A stretch of DNA of 10,050 nt from an uncultured Mycoplasmatota bacterium. Lineage in GTDB: Bacteria; Bacillota_I; Bacilli_A; RF39; UBA660. The translations under genes were made by a program, and so were the position numbers. Shown piece after piece: positions 1 through 7,438 of the stretch. Each line of letters begins with the position of its first letter. Within the stretch, counting starts at the first letter, position 1. The notes beneath the pieces are model-generated. The model had not been told where the DNA came from. It worked only from the letters and a program-made list of their open reading frames with translations, and did no database searches. The stretch lies in NCBI GenBank assembly GCA_947384645.1, contig CANDHX010000036.1, positions 1 to 10,050 of the forward strand, written 5' to 3'.

Positions 1-2
1 AT

Positions 3-980
3 TTGCCAAGAAAATACGTACATCAAGCTCTAAAAGATGAACACATTCCTCTTTCCCAAAAAGAACGAGAAACGCTTAACCTATTCTATGGACTATCTGG
101 GTCAAAAACGATGACAAAAGAAGAAATAACTGGATACTATGGCGAAACGGAGTCATCGCTTAGAAAAAGAATTCAAAATGCCATAATTACTATTTTAAAA
201 TATACAAATAGAGAAATAAGTGGAACTATACTTTTTGATGAGATCAAAGATTATTTAAAATTTTTTCCTAGATTTGAGAAAACGATTATTATTCTATATT
301 ATAAAGAACATCTAAACATATCCGAAATAGCTACACAATTGAGCTTGAGCTCTAACCAAATATCGATAGCCTTAAAAAGAGTGACACTTCTTTTAAAAGA
401 CTTCGAACACGGTCTTTTGAGTGGCTTAGACTACGACTACTTATACGGCCATTTAAGTGATAATCAAATAGCTTTTTATGGAGATACACATCTAGCTGCA
501 AGATTGGTAAATCACTTCTTGGAAAGAGGACTTAGCTATGAGGCGATTATCCAAAAAGAAAGTCTTCCTTATAAAAAAACTGTTCTTGCAAAACAGCTGA
601 AAATCATTCTATGCGGTATCTTAAAGACGAAAAACGACATAACTCTTAAAGAAAGATTTACTTCTTATGACGTCAAAAAGTATTATGATGAACATAAAGA
701 CCAAATGCCACTTGATAAACAAAAACTATACGAAAGCTATTTGGATAATTGTAAAGAACAGGATGCCATTTTCTCTTTTAATAATCCGATGAGTGAAATA
801 ATCGCTTACGACTTAATGATAGATAGTCTTGGACGATTTATTTCCTTAAACGATTTATCTTGCGAAGACATAGAAAACATTTTAAGACGATACGACTCGC
901 ACCTATCTTGTGGATGTAAAAAATATTTAGACGAATTTTTAAAAGAAAAGGGGCTAACAAAACCGAAAAAGAAGGAATAA
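3..980 (+). CDS. C-terminal part of a large sigma-region-4-repeat protein (5' end probably outside window)
   Basis: The reading frame is open to the left edge of the window. A TTG at position 3 could serve as a start, but no ribosome binding site can be seen, and alignment with the next gene suggests that only the end of a longer protein is visible. Three helix-turn-helix-like units can be read: residues ~17-68 (LSQKERETLNLFYGL, then SSLRKRIQNA), ~88-136 (NISEIATQLSLSS, the best region-4-like helix-turn-helix) and ~168-208. The tail matches the tail of the next protein (FISLNDLSCEDIENIL against YIEVNSLNFLQIWSFL). The last codons contain GAAGGA (971-976), which is the ribosome binding site of the next gene; the stop lies one base before that gene's ATG, so the two are translationally coupled. 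A DNA-binding or RNA-polymerase-binding role is inferred from the repeats, with no catalytic motif seen. High confidence that it is a gene, moderate for the family. Confidence 0.8.
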   Translation: MPRKYVHQALKDEHIPLSQKERETLNLFYGLSGSKTMTKEEITGYYGETESSLRKRIQNAIITILKYTNREISGTILFDEIKDYLKFFPRFEKTIIILYYKEHLNISEIATQLSLSSNQISIALKRVTLLLKDFEHGLLSGLDYDYLYGHLSDNQIAFYGDTHLAARLVNHFLERGLSYEAIIQKESLPYKKTVLAKQLKIILCGILKTKNDITLKERFTSYDVKKYYDEHKDQMPLDKQKLYESYLDNCKEQDAIFSFNNPMSEIIAYDLMIDSLGRFISLNDLSCEDIENILRRYDSHLSCGCKKYLDEFLKEKGLTKPKKKE

Positions 981-981
981 T

Positions 982-3900
982 ATGAGTAAACAAATCGATA
1001 GCATTTTGACTACGGATAATTATAACGATTTTATGCAACGACTTAAAAAAATCAAGACGCCAACTCTTGAAGAAAACGAAGAGCTTTTTTACAGATACAA
1101 ACGAGGCGATAAAGATGCCTACGAAGAAATCGTCGAAAGAAATATGGGATTAGTAGCATTGGAAGCAAAAAAATATTTTAGCACTGCGACAAGCTATACC
1201 AAAATGGACTTAATTCAAGAGGGGGCAATCGGATTTATTAGAGCCCTAGAAACCTATAACCCCAAAGAAGGTGCCCTTTCGAGCTATACAATCCCTTGGA
1301 TTAGAAGTTTTATTTCAAAAGCTATTAGAACAACCGATAATATGGCGTGTTTTTCTGACTCGTTTAGTATCATGTCGACAAAATTGAATCACTTCATCGA
1401 TGAATATAAAAAAGAACATGGAGTTGGACCAACAGATGAAGAAATCAAAAGCCAATTTGAAATAACAGACGAAACTTTAAGAATATTTAGAAATCGCAAA
1501 ATATTTAACATGAGAAGTTTAAATGCTCCTTTAGAAGAACAGGAAAATTCTAACAAAACTTTAATAGATATAGTAAGCGATGAGAAAGACGACTTTGAAG
1601 AATTTGTAAATCGAGAAAACGGATTATACATGATAATAGCTTTAAAAAAATATCTGAATCCCTTAGAATATTTTGTATTCTATAATAGAGTATTAAGAGA
1701 TAGACAGTATACCTTGAAAGAAGTATCAGACTATTTTGGAGCAACAGGAGAATGGGCTCGGCAAACTCAAGTGAAAATTCAAGATAGAGTAAAAAAAATC
1801 TATAGAACAGTTCTACCAACTTTAATCGAGAAAAAAGACTTACATTATTTAGAAAACCATAATATCCTACCTTTCGATATGGATTTACTCTATAGATCCA
1901 TGTTCCTAAGTCCATTCTTAAGTGAAAAAGAAAAAGAGCTTATCGTATTGTGGCTAAATAGAGAAATGAATTATAATAAAAATTACTATGTTCAAAAACT
2001 CGGCATAACCGTTGAAGAATTAGAAGAGATGACCCTTAAAATAAAGAGACTTTTAAGCGAACTAGAAAGTTTTAAATTTCTATTGCAAGAATTTATCGAT
2101 GTTGAAAAAGTAAAATATAAAACACACATTATCAAAATAAATTTGAAGACGTACATTCCACGAGAAAGAGCAAAAGAATTGATAGAATTGTTTTCGTGTA
2201 ATTTGGTCGATTACCAAACTGTAAATGAACTAATCGATGAAGGATATGTAGAAGATAATTTAGTACCACTCTTAAAGAAGTATTTCTTTACAGGTAAAAG
2301 AAAACTTCCGATGAAACGCTGTAATGATGAAGTTAATGCTATAATTTTTGGCTATAAAAGATTTATCGGACTGCCTATCGATACACTTTATGAAACATTT
2401 CTAAGACAAAAAAAGAGTTTTACCGAAGAAGAAGAGATGTTTATAAATGCTTATATATTCGAGAAAATCGATGAAAAAACTTTTATACATTTATACCCGT
2501 CATCCACAATAGATAAAGAAGCGATGATTACAAAATTGGAAATGCTTGCCTTTCATATATGTAGTAATCGTATGACCGACTTATCCGAAAGTCAATATAC
2601 TTCTATTCGAGATATTTTAAAGCAAAAAGTCTCATCTGATGAGCTGACCTCGTTAGATTTCCTATACGGTTTTGTGCCAAATACGAAATCTTCATCTATA
2701 GATGATGAAATGCGTCTAAGAAATACTGCGATTGAAACCTTCTTGGAAAAATGGGAAAAAGAGCTAGGCGAAAAGACCGTTTATTTAGAATTTTTAGAAA
2801 GTGAAGATTTTACTATTGCCAATACCTCTAAAGAAATTACGAAAATGTATCTAGAAGGTAAAACCTATGAAGAAATAAATTCTAAGTATGAAAATGTTGA
2901 AGTAAAACGGATAATTAGAAATACTATAGGTCTCATCGATGCTTTGAGAAGTGGCAGCTTAAGAGAAGAAGACAGATATCCAAAAGAAAAAAAACTCGCA
3001 TTTTTAGAAACCCTAGATGTAGACGAAGAAAGTAAAAAAATAATAAAGATGATAATAGATAAAGTGCCAATACTGGAAATTAAAAGGACAACAAAGACTA
3101 GCACTAATCACATAATCAGTTTAAAAACTAAACTATATAACGGTTTAGAAGCATCTACCAAAACTGATACACCAGTCGATTCAAAAGACATCACAATAGA
3201 GGTTTCCAAAAAAGTATCCGAAACGTTACTGAATGGACAAGAAAAAGAGTTTCTATCTTTAGCTTTCGGCATCAAAAATGGATATAATCCACAAGGTATC
3301 GAATACTCTATCCAAGAAATCAAGGAAAGAATGGGATTAAAAGCTACAACGTATTACATATTAAAAATGCGTTCCATGGCCAAAATAATGAAAGTAAAAA
3401 GAGGGTTTTACCAATCGAATTTGAGACTCTTTAAAAAGCAATCTCTAATAGATATAATCGATGCTGGCTTTTTTCTAGCACCTAAAGTCAAAACTGTCGT
3501 TACTTTGTTCTACGGATTGGAAGGCACTGCTAAAGAAATAGATGAAATAAGTGAAGAATTAGATATGAGCGTAGAATACGTCACTAAAATCGTCAAAAAC
3601 TTCAATAGAGATATCATAAAATCGTATAAAGAAAAGATCGATTTTAATATGAGAAGCGAATTAGAAAACGTCTACTATCTGAAATTTTTCACTAATGATG
3701 ACCGCAACGTTCTAAAAATGTACTATATAGAAGGCTTAGACGAAGAAGAAATCTCTCAAAAAATTGATAAAACAGTCGAAGAGACTAGAAGCCTACTTTT
3801 GAGATTGAGATTATCTTTATTTAATTATAAAAACGATATAGAAGAAGTCTTTGACTTCGAACACTTCTATTCTAACATAAATAAGAGTATAGCCTTCATA

Positions 3901-4467
3901 ATTGAACCACGTATCATGAAGAATATAGCTCTTGATTACTTTGTTAAATCGCTTTCTTTAGAAGGAATAATTAAAAAATATAGTCTATCTATGACTCCAC
4001 AAGACCTATTGAACACCATGTCTAAATTCATGCTCTTAATAAATAAGGCAAGCATCGGTCTTAGTGAAAAACCACTTCCAATAGACGAGATAAGAAAACT
4101 ATATTTATCTTCATATGATAAACTTTCTATAGACGATAAACTTATCTACTATGAATTCTTTAGACGAGTTAAAGAAAGAAAAATAGATATAAGAAACCGT
4201 CCAGCTTTAATAGTTTTAGGTAAATACTTAAAGAGTAAATCTAAATATATCGAAGTGAACAGTTTAAACTTCCTTCAAATATGGAGTTTCCTTGTGAAGT
4301 ACAAAAGGCATTTAAGCGATGATGCGTTTTCATCGATATGCTTTTACTTCGATATTAAAAGGGGAATGTTCATGTCTGACGAAGATAAAAAAACTGTTCT
4401 AAAAACAGTCCATAAAGCGCTTCGTGAAAAAGAATTGCAAAAAGAAAAAAGTGTAGGCAAAATTTGA
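982..4467 (+). CDS. Giant sigma-70-family protein with a long C-terminal array of region-4-like helix-turn-helix units
   Basis: The first ~285 residues follow a group-3-like sigma-70 layout. Region 1.2-like sequence is at ~27-53 (TLEENEELFYRYKRGD). Region 2 is at ~53-118, with the core-binding motif DLIQEG at 76-81 and SYTIPWIRSFISKAIR at 101-116, matching the -10-recognition helix of housekeeping sigmas. Region 3 is at ~127-205 and region 4 at ~225-275 (TLKEVSDYFG with the following recognition helix). The remaining ~875 residues are highly charged and helical. Further units that I read as degenerate helix-turn-helices lie near 313-362, 480-524, 619-655, 678-724, 749-804, 832-884 and 902-949. 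Ordinary sigma factors are 200-600 aa, so 1161 aa is exceptional. ATG 982 has GAAGGA 6-11 bases upstream, inside the preceding gene. The stop overlaps the -35 box of the serS promoter. Transcription initiation is the likely role of the N-terminal part; the job of the extension is unknown. Confidence 0.85.
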   Translation: MSKQIDSILTTDNYNDFMQRLKKIKTPTLEENEELFYRYKRGDKDAYEEIVERNMGLVALEAKKYFSTATSYTKMDLIQEGAIGFIRALETYNPKEGALSSYTIPWIRSFISKAIRTTDNMACFSDSFSIMSTKLNHFIDEYKKEHGVGPTDEEIKSQFEITDETLRIFRNRKIFNMRSLNAPLEEQENSNKTLIDIVSDEKDDFEEFVNRENGLYMIIALKKYLNPLEYFVFYNRVLRDRQYTLKEVSDYFGATGEWARQTQVKIQDRVKKIYRTVLPTLIEKKDLHYLENHNILPFDMDLLYRSMFLSPFLSEKEKELIVLWLNREMNYNKNYYVQKLGITVEELEEMTLKIKRLLSELESFKFLLQEFIDVEKVKYKTHIIKINLKTYIPRERAKELIELFSCNLVDYQTVNELIDEGYVEDNLVPLLKKYFFTGKRKLPMKRCNDEVNAIIFGYKRFIGLPIDTLYETFLRQKKSFTEEEEMFINAYIFEKIDEKTFIHLYPSSTIDKEAMITKLEMLAFHICSNRMTDLSESQYTSIRDILKQKVSSDELTSLDFLYGFVPNTKSSSIDDEMRLRNTAIETFLEKWEKELGEKTVYLEFLESEDFTIANTSKEITKMYLEGKTYEEINSKYENVEVKRIIRNTIGLIDALRSGSLREEDRYPKEKKLAFLETLDVDEESKKIIKMIIDKVPILEIKRTTKTSTNHIISLKTKLYNGLEASTKTDTPVDSKDITIEVSKKVSETLLNGQEKEFLSLAFGIKNGYNPQGIEYSIQEIKERMGLKATTYYILKMRSMAKIMKVKRGFYQSNLRLFKKQSLIDIIDAGFFLAPKVKTVVTLFYGLEGTAKEIDEISEELDMSVEYVTKIVKNFNRDIIKSYKEKIDFNMRSELENVYYLKFFTNDDRNVLKMYYIEGLDEEEISQKIDKTVEETRSLLLRLRLSLFNYKNDIEEVFDFEHFYSNINKSIAFIIEPRIMKNIALDYFVKSLSLEGIIKKYSLSMTPQDLLNTMSKFMLLINKASIGLSEKPLPIDEIRKLYLSSYDKLSIDDKLIYYEFFRRVKERKIDIRNRPALIVLGKYLKSKSKYIEVNSLNFLQIWSFLVKYKRHLSDDAFSSICFYFDIKRGMFMSDEDKKTVLKTVHKALREKELQKEKSVGKI

Positions 4468-4491
4468 CTTTTCCTACGAAAGTGCTATAAT
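4464..4491 (+). promoter_or_regulatory. Promoter of the T-box/serS transcript
   Basis: TTGACT (4464-4469), a 16-nt spacer and a perfect TATAAT (4486-4491), preceded by TGC, which forms an extended -10. Transcription would begin near 4498, just ahead of the T-box stem I. The -35 overlaps the TGA stop (4465-4467) of the sigma-like gene. An imperfect dyad (GTAGG-c-AAAA at 4453-4462, TTTTCCTAC at 4469-4477) encloses the -35 box. Confidence 0.85.
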
Positions 4492-4497
4492 TAAAAC

Positions 4498-4706
4498 ATC
4501 TCGATGATGAAATCTAAGTAACACATCTTTTTAAGCGAAGAGATTTAGTGGTAGGTGTAAACTAAAGTTAAAAATAGTGTGAAATCTAATTTCGGAGTGC
4601 ACTTTAATAAGTGCCAGTTGACTCCTGTTAAAAAGTCAAATAGTTATAAATTAGGATGGTACCGCGGTAAAATCGCTCCTAAAAGGAGAGTTTTACCTGC
4701 GGTTTT
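4498..4706 (+). promoter_or_regulatory. Serine-specific T-box riboswitch (serS leader)
   Basis: The leader senses uncharged tRNA-Ser and controls read-through into serS. The conserved T-box sequence (AGGATGGTACCGCGG, 4653-4667) is intact; its TGGTACC core pairs with the tRNA acceptor end. Stem I contains the AGTA element (4516-4519) and the 3' strand GTGTGAAA-TCT-AATTTCGGAGT (4577-4598), which places the specifier codon UCU (serine) at 4585-4587, in agreement with the gene downstream. A separate perfect hairpin, GCACTT-TAAT-AAGTGC (4599-4614), lies where stem III is expected. The T-box strand can pair either in the antiterminator or in the terminator. Family mechanism is established knowledge; the specifier assignment is read from position relative to conserved bases. 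Confidence 0.93.
4662..4706 (+). terminator. T-box regulated intrinsic terminator
   Basis: CCGCGGTAAAA (4662-4672) pairs with TTTTACC-T-GCGG (4691-4702) with a single bulged U, and an apical CTCCT/AGGAG stem (4676-4688) extends it. A short T run (TTTT, 4703-4706) follows. The 5' strand overlaps the T-box sequence, as needed for switching with the antiterminator. Confidence 0.85.
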
Positions 4707-4736
4707 ATTATAATTAAAAGAAAGGAAAAGATTATT

Positions 4737-6023
4737 ATGATAGACATCGAACTCATAAGAACGAATAAAAATTTAGTAAAGGAAAACATCAAAAAGAAAT
4801 TTCAAGATGAAAAACTACCTCTTGTCGACGAAGTATACGAACTCGACAAGAAATATAGAGAAGCCAAAACAGAAGGTGATACTCTTAGAAGCGAAAAGAA
4901 CAAGTTATCTAGTGAAATAGGTACACTTATGCAACAAGGCAAAAAAGATGAGGCCGAAGCAATCAAACAGAAAGTAAAAGAAGACGCCGAAAAAATCGTT
5001 TCATTAGAAAAAGAGGAAGAAGAACTTGCAAGTAAAATTAGAGAAATCATGTACACTATTCCTCAAATCATGGATGAAAGTGTTCCAATAGGTAAGGATG
5101 ATTCGGAAAACGTCGAAGTAGAACGCTTTGGAGAACCGGTAGTTCCCGACTATGAAATTTCTTATCATGCCGATATCATCGAAGCATTATCTGGAATGGA
5201 CAAAGAATCAGCTGGAAGGACTAGTGGAGAAGGATTTTATTATCTTTTAGGAGATATAGCAAGACTTCACGAAGCGATGCTCGCCTATGCTAGAGACTTC
5301 ATGATTGAAGCCGGTTTCACTTATGCCATACCACCTTTTATGATACATAAAGACGTCGTAGAAGGAGTCATGTCTTTTCCCGAAATGGAAGCGATGATGT
5401 ACAAAATCGAAGGAGAAGATTTGTATTTAATAGGTACTAGTGAGCATTCGATGATTGGACGATTCAAAGGACAAATGGTAAAACCTTCTAGCCTTCCGAT
5501 AACTCTAACTTCATATTCTCCATGCTTTAGAAAAGAAGGAGGTTCTCACGGATTAGAAGAAAGAGGACTCTATAGAGTCCACCAGTTCGAAAAACAAGAG
5601 ATGATTGTTTTATGTGAACCAGAAGATTCTATGAAGTGGTACGATAAAATGTGGCGTTTAAGTGTTGAACTCTTTAGAAACATGGACGTCCCAGTAAGGC
5701 AACTCAATTGCTGCTCTGGAGACTTAGCTGATTTAAAAGTGAAGTCATGCGACATAGAAGCTTGGAGTCCAAGACAACAAAAATACTTTGAAGTATGCTC
5801 ATGCTCTAATTTGGGAGATGCCCAAGCAAGAAGACTAGGAATTCGTGTCAAAGGAGAAAATGGAAAATACTACCTACATACTTTGAATAACACAGTAGTT
5901 GCAACTCCTAGAGGACTAATTGCTTTAATAGAAAATAACTACCAAGCAGATGGGTCGATTTTAATTCCGAAAGTTTTACAACCTTACATGGGCGGGAAGA
6001 CAAAAATAGAAAGGAATTACTAA
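4737..6023 (+). CDS. serS: Seryl-tRNA synthetase (class II), atypical motif 3
   Basis: It charges tRNA-Ser with serine in the cytoplasm. The 428-aa length is normal for the family. Residues ~25-110 form the long antiparallel coiled-coil arm that grips the tRNA-Ser variable arm (many K/E heptads). The class II catalytic domain follows. Motif 2 is at 264-288 (FRKEGGSHGLEERGLYRVHQ), and the zone GDLADLKVKSCDIEAW begins at 328. Motif 3 reads HTLNNTVVATPRGLIALIEN (381-400), with its arginine at 392. Common bacterial enzymes instead carry LNGSGLAVGR, so this belongs to a divergent subtype, closer there to the archaeal/eukaryotic wording (LN-T-ATxR). ATG 4737 has GAAAGGA at 4720-4726. Expression is controlled by the T-box just upstream. 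The last ~40 codons have a decayed second copy at 7091-7220, and the stop codon abuts a truncated foreign gene. Confidence 0.96.
   Translation: MIDIELIRTNKNLVKENIKKKFQDEKLPLVDEVYELDKKYREAKTEGDTLRSEKNKLSSEIGTLMQQGKKDEAEAIKQKVKEDAEKIVSLEKEEEELASKIREIMYTIPQIMDESVPIGKDDSENVEVERFGEPVVPDYEISYHADIIEALSGMDKESAGRTSGEGFYYLLGDIARLHEAMLAYARDFMIEAGFTYAIPPFMIHKDVVEGVMSFPEMEAMMYKIEGEDLYLIGTSEHSMIGRFKGQMVKPSSLPITLTSYSPCFRKEGGSHGLEERGLYRVHQFEKQEMIVLCEPEDSMKWYDKMWRLSVELFRNMDVPVRQLNCCSGDLADLKVKSCDIEAWSPRQQKYFEVCSCSNLGDAQARRLGIRVKGENGKYYLHTLNNTVVATPRGLIALIENNYQADGSILIPKVLQPYMGGKTKIERNY
5904..6011 (+). repeat. Functional copy of the duplicated serS 3' segment
   Basis: This is the serS copy (codons 390-425) of a sequence found again at 7113-7220. 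Counting by eye over 108 aligned bases without gaps gives 21 mismatches, about 81% identity. The two copies flank the truncated ATPase gene as direct repeats. Confidence 0.9.
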
Positions 6024-7074
6024 TTCTATAGTTCTAAAATATTATTATAACTTAAACTATGCTGAAATAACAGACGCTCAAAAATTAAATAATTACATTA
6101 AAAATTTAGTAAAAGATAAAGAAACGTATTATGTATTTTTAGATGAAATTCAAAAAGTTAATGAATTTGAAAAAGCAATTAACTCTTTAAGAATTACAAA
6201 TCAGTTTAGTATCTTTATTACAGGCTCTAATAGTAAAATGACTTTTTTAGAATTGTCGACTGATTTATCTGGAAGATATGTAAGTTTTAGAATTAATCCT
6301 TTATCATTCAAAGAAACTGTTGAAATCACAAAAACTACAAAAGAAAATTATTTTGATTTACTATTAGACATTTTTGAATGGGGAACTTTGCCTCAAAGAT
6401 TTAGTTTTCAGAAAAATGACACAAAAGAAAACTATATTAGAGATGTTTATGACTCTATACTTTTTAAAGATGTTGTAGATAGATTGGGAATAACCGACAT
6501 TACATCTTTTAATAAAATACTTCAATATATTTTAGAAACGGAAACAAGAGAATTTTCTGTAACAAATGTATTAGATTACTTGAACAAAAATGGTAATAAA
6601 GTTGCCACTGATACATTATATAAATATTTAGAAGCACTTTGTTCGACATTTATTGTTAATCGAGTTTATAGATATGATATAAAAGGCAAATCCGTTCTGA
6701 AAACTTTAAATAAATTTTATGCAACCGATTTAGGCGTTAAAAAAATTAAAACAAATAGTAAAGAAATTAACTATTCACAAGCTTTTGAGAACATAATATA
6801 TAACGAACTGATTAAAAAAGGCTACGAGGTTCTTATAGGAAAAATGAGTAATGGTGAAATAGATTTTATAGCGTCTAAAAACAACGAAATTAAATATATC
6901 CAAGCAAGTTTTGATTTATCTAACGAAGAAACTAGAAATAGAGAATTTAATGCTTTTAATAATATTAAAGATAACTACCCTAAATATGTTATTTCAACTA
7001 ATAAGGAAGATTATTCTCAAAATGGAATAAAATACATCAATGTTTTTGATTTTCTAATGTATGATGATTTTTAG
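6022..7074 (+). pseudogene. 5'-truncated AAA-type ATPase with DUF4143 domain
   Basis: This frame is open from the serS stop onward, and family-like sequence starts at once. Walker B is clear (YYVFLDEIQKV, about 6139-6171), followed by the sensor-1-like IFITGSNSKM and LSGRYVSFRINPLSFKE, typical of the AAA_14/DUF4143 family. Then come the winged-helix-like part (NVLDYLNKNG, RYDIKGKSVLKTLNKFYATDLG) and the C-terminal nuclease-fold region (FENIIYNEL, NGEIDFIA, YIQASFDLS). The first ~60 residues, including the Walker A P-loop, are absent. The first in-frame ATG (6238) lies after Walker B and has no ribosome binding site, so a working ATPase is very unlikely. Codons here are more A/T-ending than in serS (few GAC, ATC, TTC), which suits foreign origin. 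It lies between serS and a decayed serS tail, so it probably came with the rearrangement. A residual DUF4143-only product cannot be ruled out. Confidence 0.85.
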
Positions 7075-7090
7075 TTGACTCTGGTGTAAA

Positions 7091-7220
7091 TTGAAACTAT
7101 GAAAAGGTTGAAACCTCTAGAGGACCAATCGTCTTAATAGACAATAACTACCAAACCGACGGATCAATTTTAATTTTGAAAGTTTTACAAACTTATATGA
7201 GCAGGAAGATGAAGATAGAA
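7091..7220 (+). pseudogene. Decayed second copy of the serS 3' end
   Basis: Bases 7113-7220 align without gaps to serS 5904-6011. The remnant reads TSRGPIVLIDNNYQTDGS... where serS reads TPRGLIALIENNYQADGS.... Weaker similarity with one indel extends left to about 7091 (TTGAAAC..GGTTGAAAC against TTGAATAAC..GTTGCAAC). Of the 17 changed codons about 7 are synonymous and 10 replace residues, including prolines and glycines of the conserved PKVLQPYMGG tail. It has no stop at the serS position and runs on in frame only to a TAA at 7233. There is no start codon or catalytic domain, so it cannot encode an enzyme. It is the downstream boundary of the inserted segment. Confidence 0.88.
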
Positions 7221-7354
7221 ATAAAGATTTTTATATAAGAGGAATTAAAGAATATCAAACAAATAATGAAAAAGGATATTTAATTGAAACTTGTCTAAAT
7301 AGTCAAGATAATTTTGCAAAGATGGTCGATTATTTTTTAGAAGATGATGAATAA
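7221..7354 (+). pseudogene. Orphan C-terminal gene fragment, unrecognised
   Basis: A frame different from the serS remnant gives a protein-like tail, IKEYQTNNEKGYLIETCLNS followed by QDNFAKMVDYFLEDDE and a TAA at 7352-7354. There is no start codon with a ribosome binding site in this frame; its only methionine is 12 codons before the end. The amphipathic, acidic ending looks like a genuine protein C-terminus, probably the end of a gene whose 5' part was lost in the same rearrangement. I do not recognise the family. A chance open frame in AT-rich DNA is possible. The rest of 7075-7438 contains only the serS remnant and the promoter at 7356-7384. Confidence 0.35.
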
Positions 7355-7355
7355 T

Positions 7356-7384
7356 TTGACTATTCTTATCGATTAAATTTTAAT
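7356..7384 (+). promoter_or_regulatory. Promoter of the membrane protein/TfoX-domain operon
   Basis: TTGACT (7356-7361), 17-nt spacer, TTTAAT (7379-7384), each 5 of 6 to consensus. It lies about 50 bases ahead of the ATG at 7439, just after the orphan fragment's stop. Confidence 0.6.
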
Positions 7385-7438
7385 AAGCATATTATAAAAA
7401 TAATTATGTAAAATAAAAAAAAGAAGAGAGTGATATTT

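Noticed and set aside
1389..1915. Reverse-strand open frames within the giant sigma-like gene, and similar ones at 2865-3323, 4802-5056 and 5570-5851
   Set aside because: They lie opposite genes with clear family motifs, are rich in S/L/F as expected for antisense of K/E-rich AT-rich genes, and have no supporting signals.
4393..4409. Perfect hairpin ACTGTT-CTAAA-AACAGT near the end of the giant sigma-like gene
   Set aside because: It lies inside coding sequence, has no T run after it and is only 6 bp, so it does not qualify as a terminator.
982..4467. Possible alternative code with TGA as tryptophan
   Set aside because: This gene ends at TGA directly before a strong promoter, and tryptophan is encoded by TGG in the conserved proteins, so the standard bacterial code applies.
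6238..7074. Reading 6238-7074 as an intact 278-aa gene
   Set aside because: The frame is open with family-matching sequence well upstream of ATG 6238 (Walker B lies before it), there is no ribosome binding site, and Walker A is absent. A truncated pseudogene fits better.
7075..7103. Promoter-like TTGACT-17-TATGAA right after the truncated ATPase gene
   Set aside because: No gene with a start and ribosome binding site follows; it overlaps the decayed serS tail and such matches are common by chance in AT-rich DNA.
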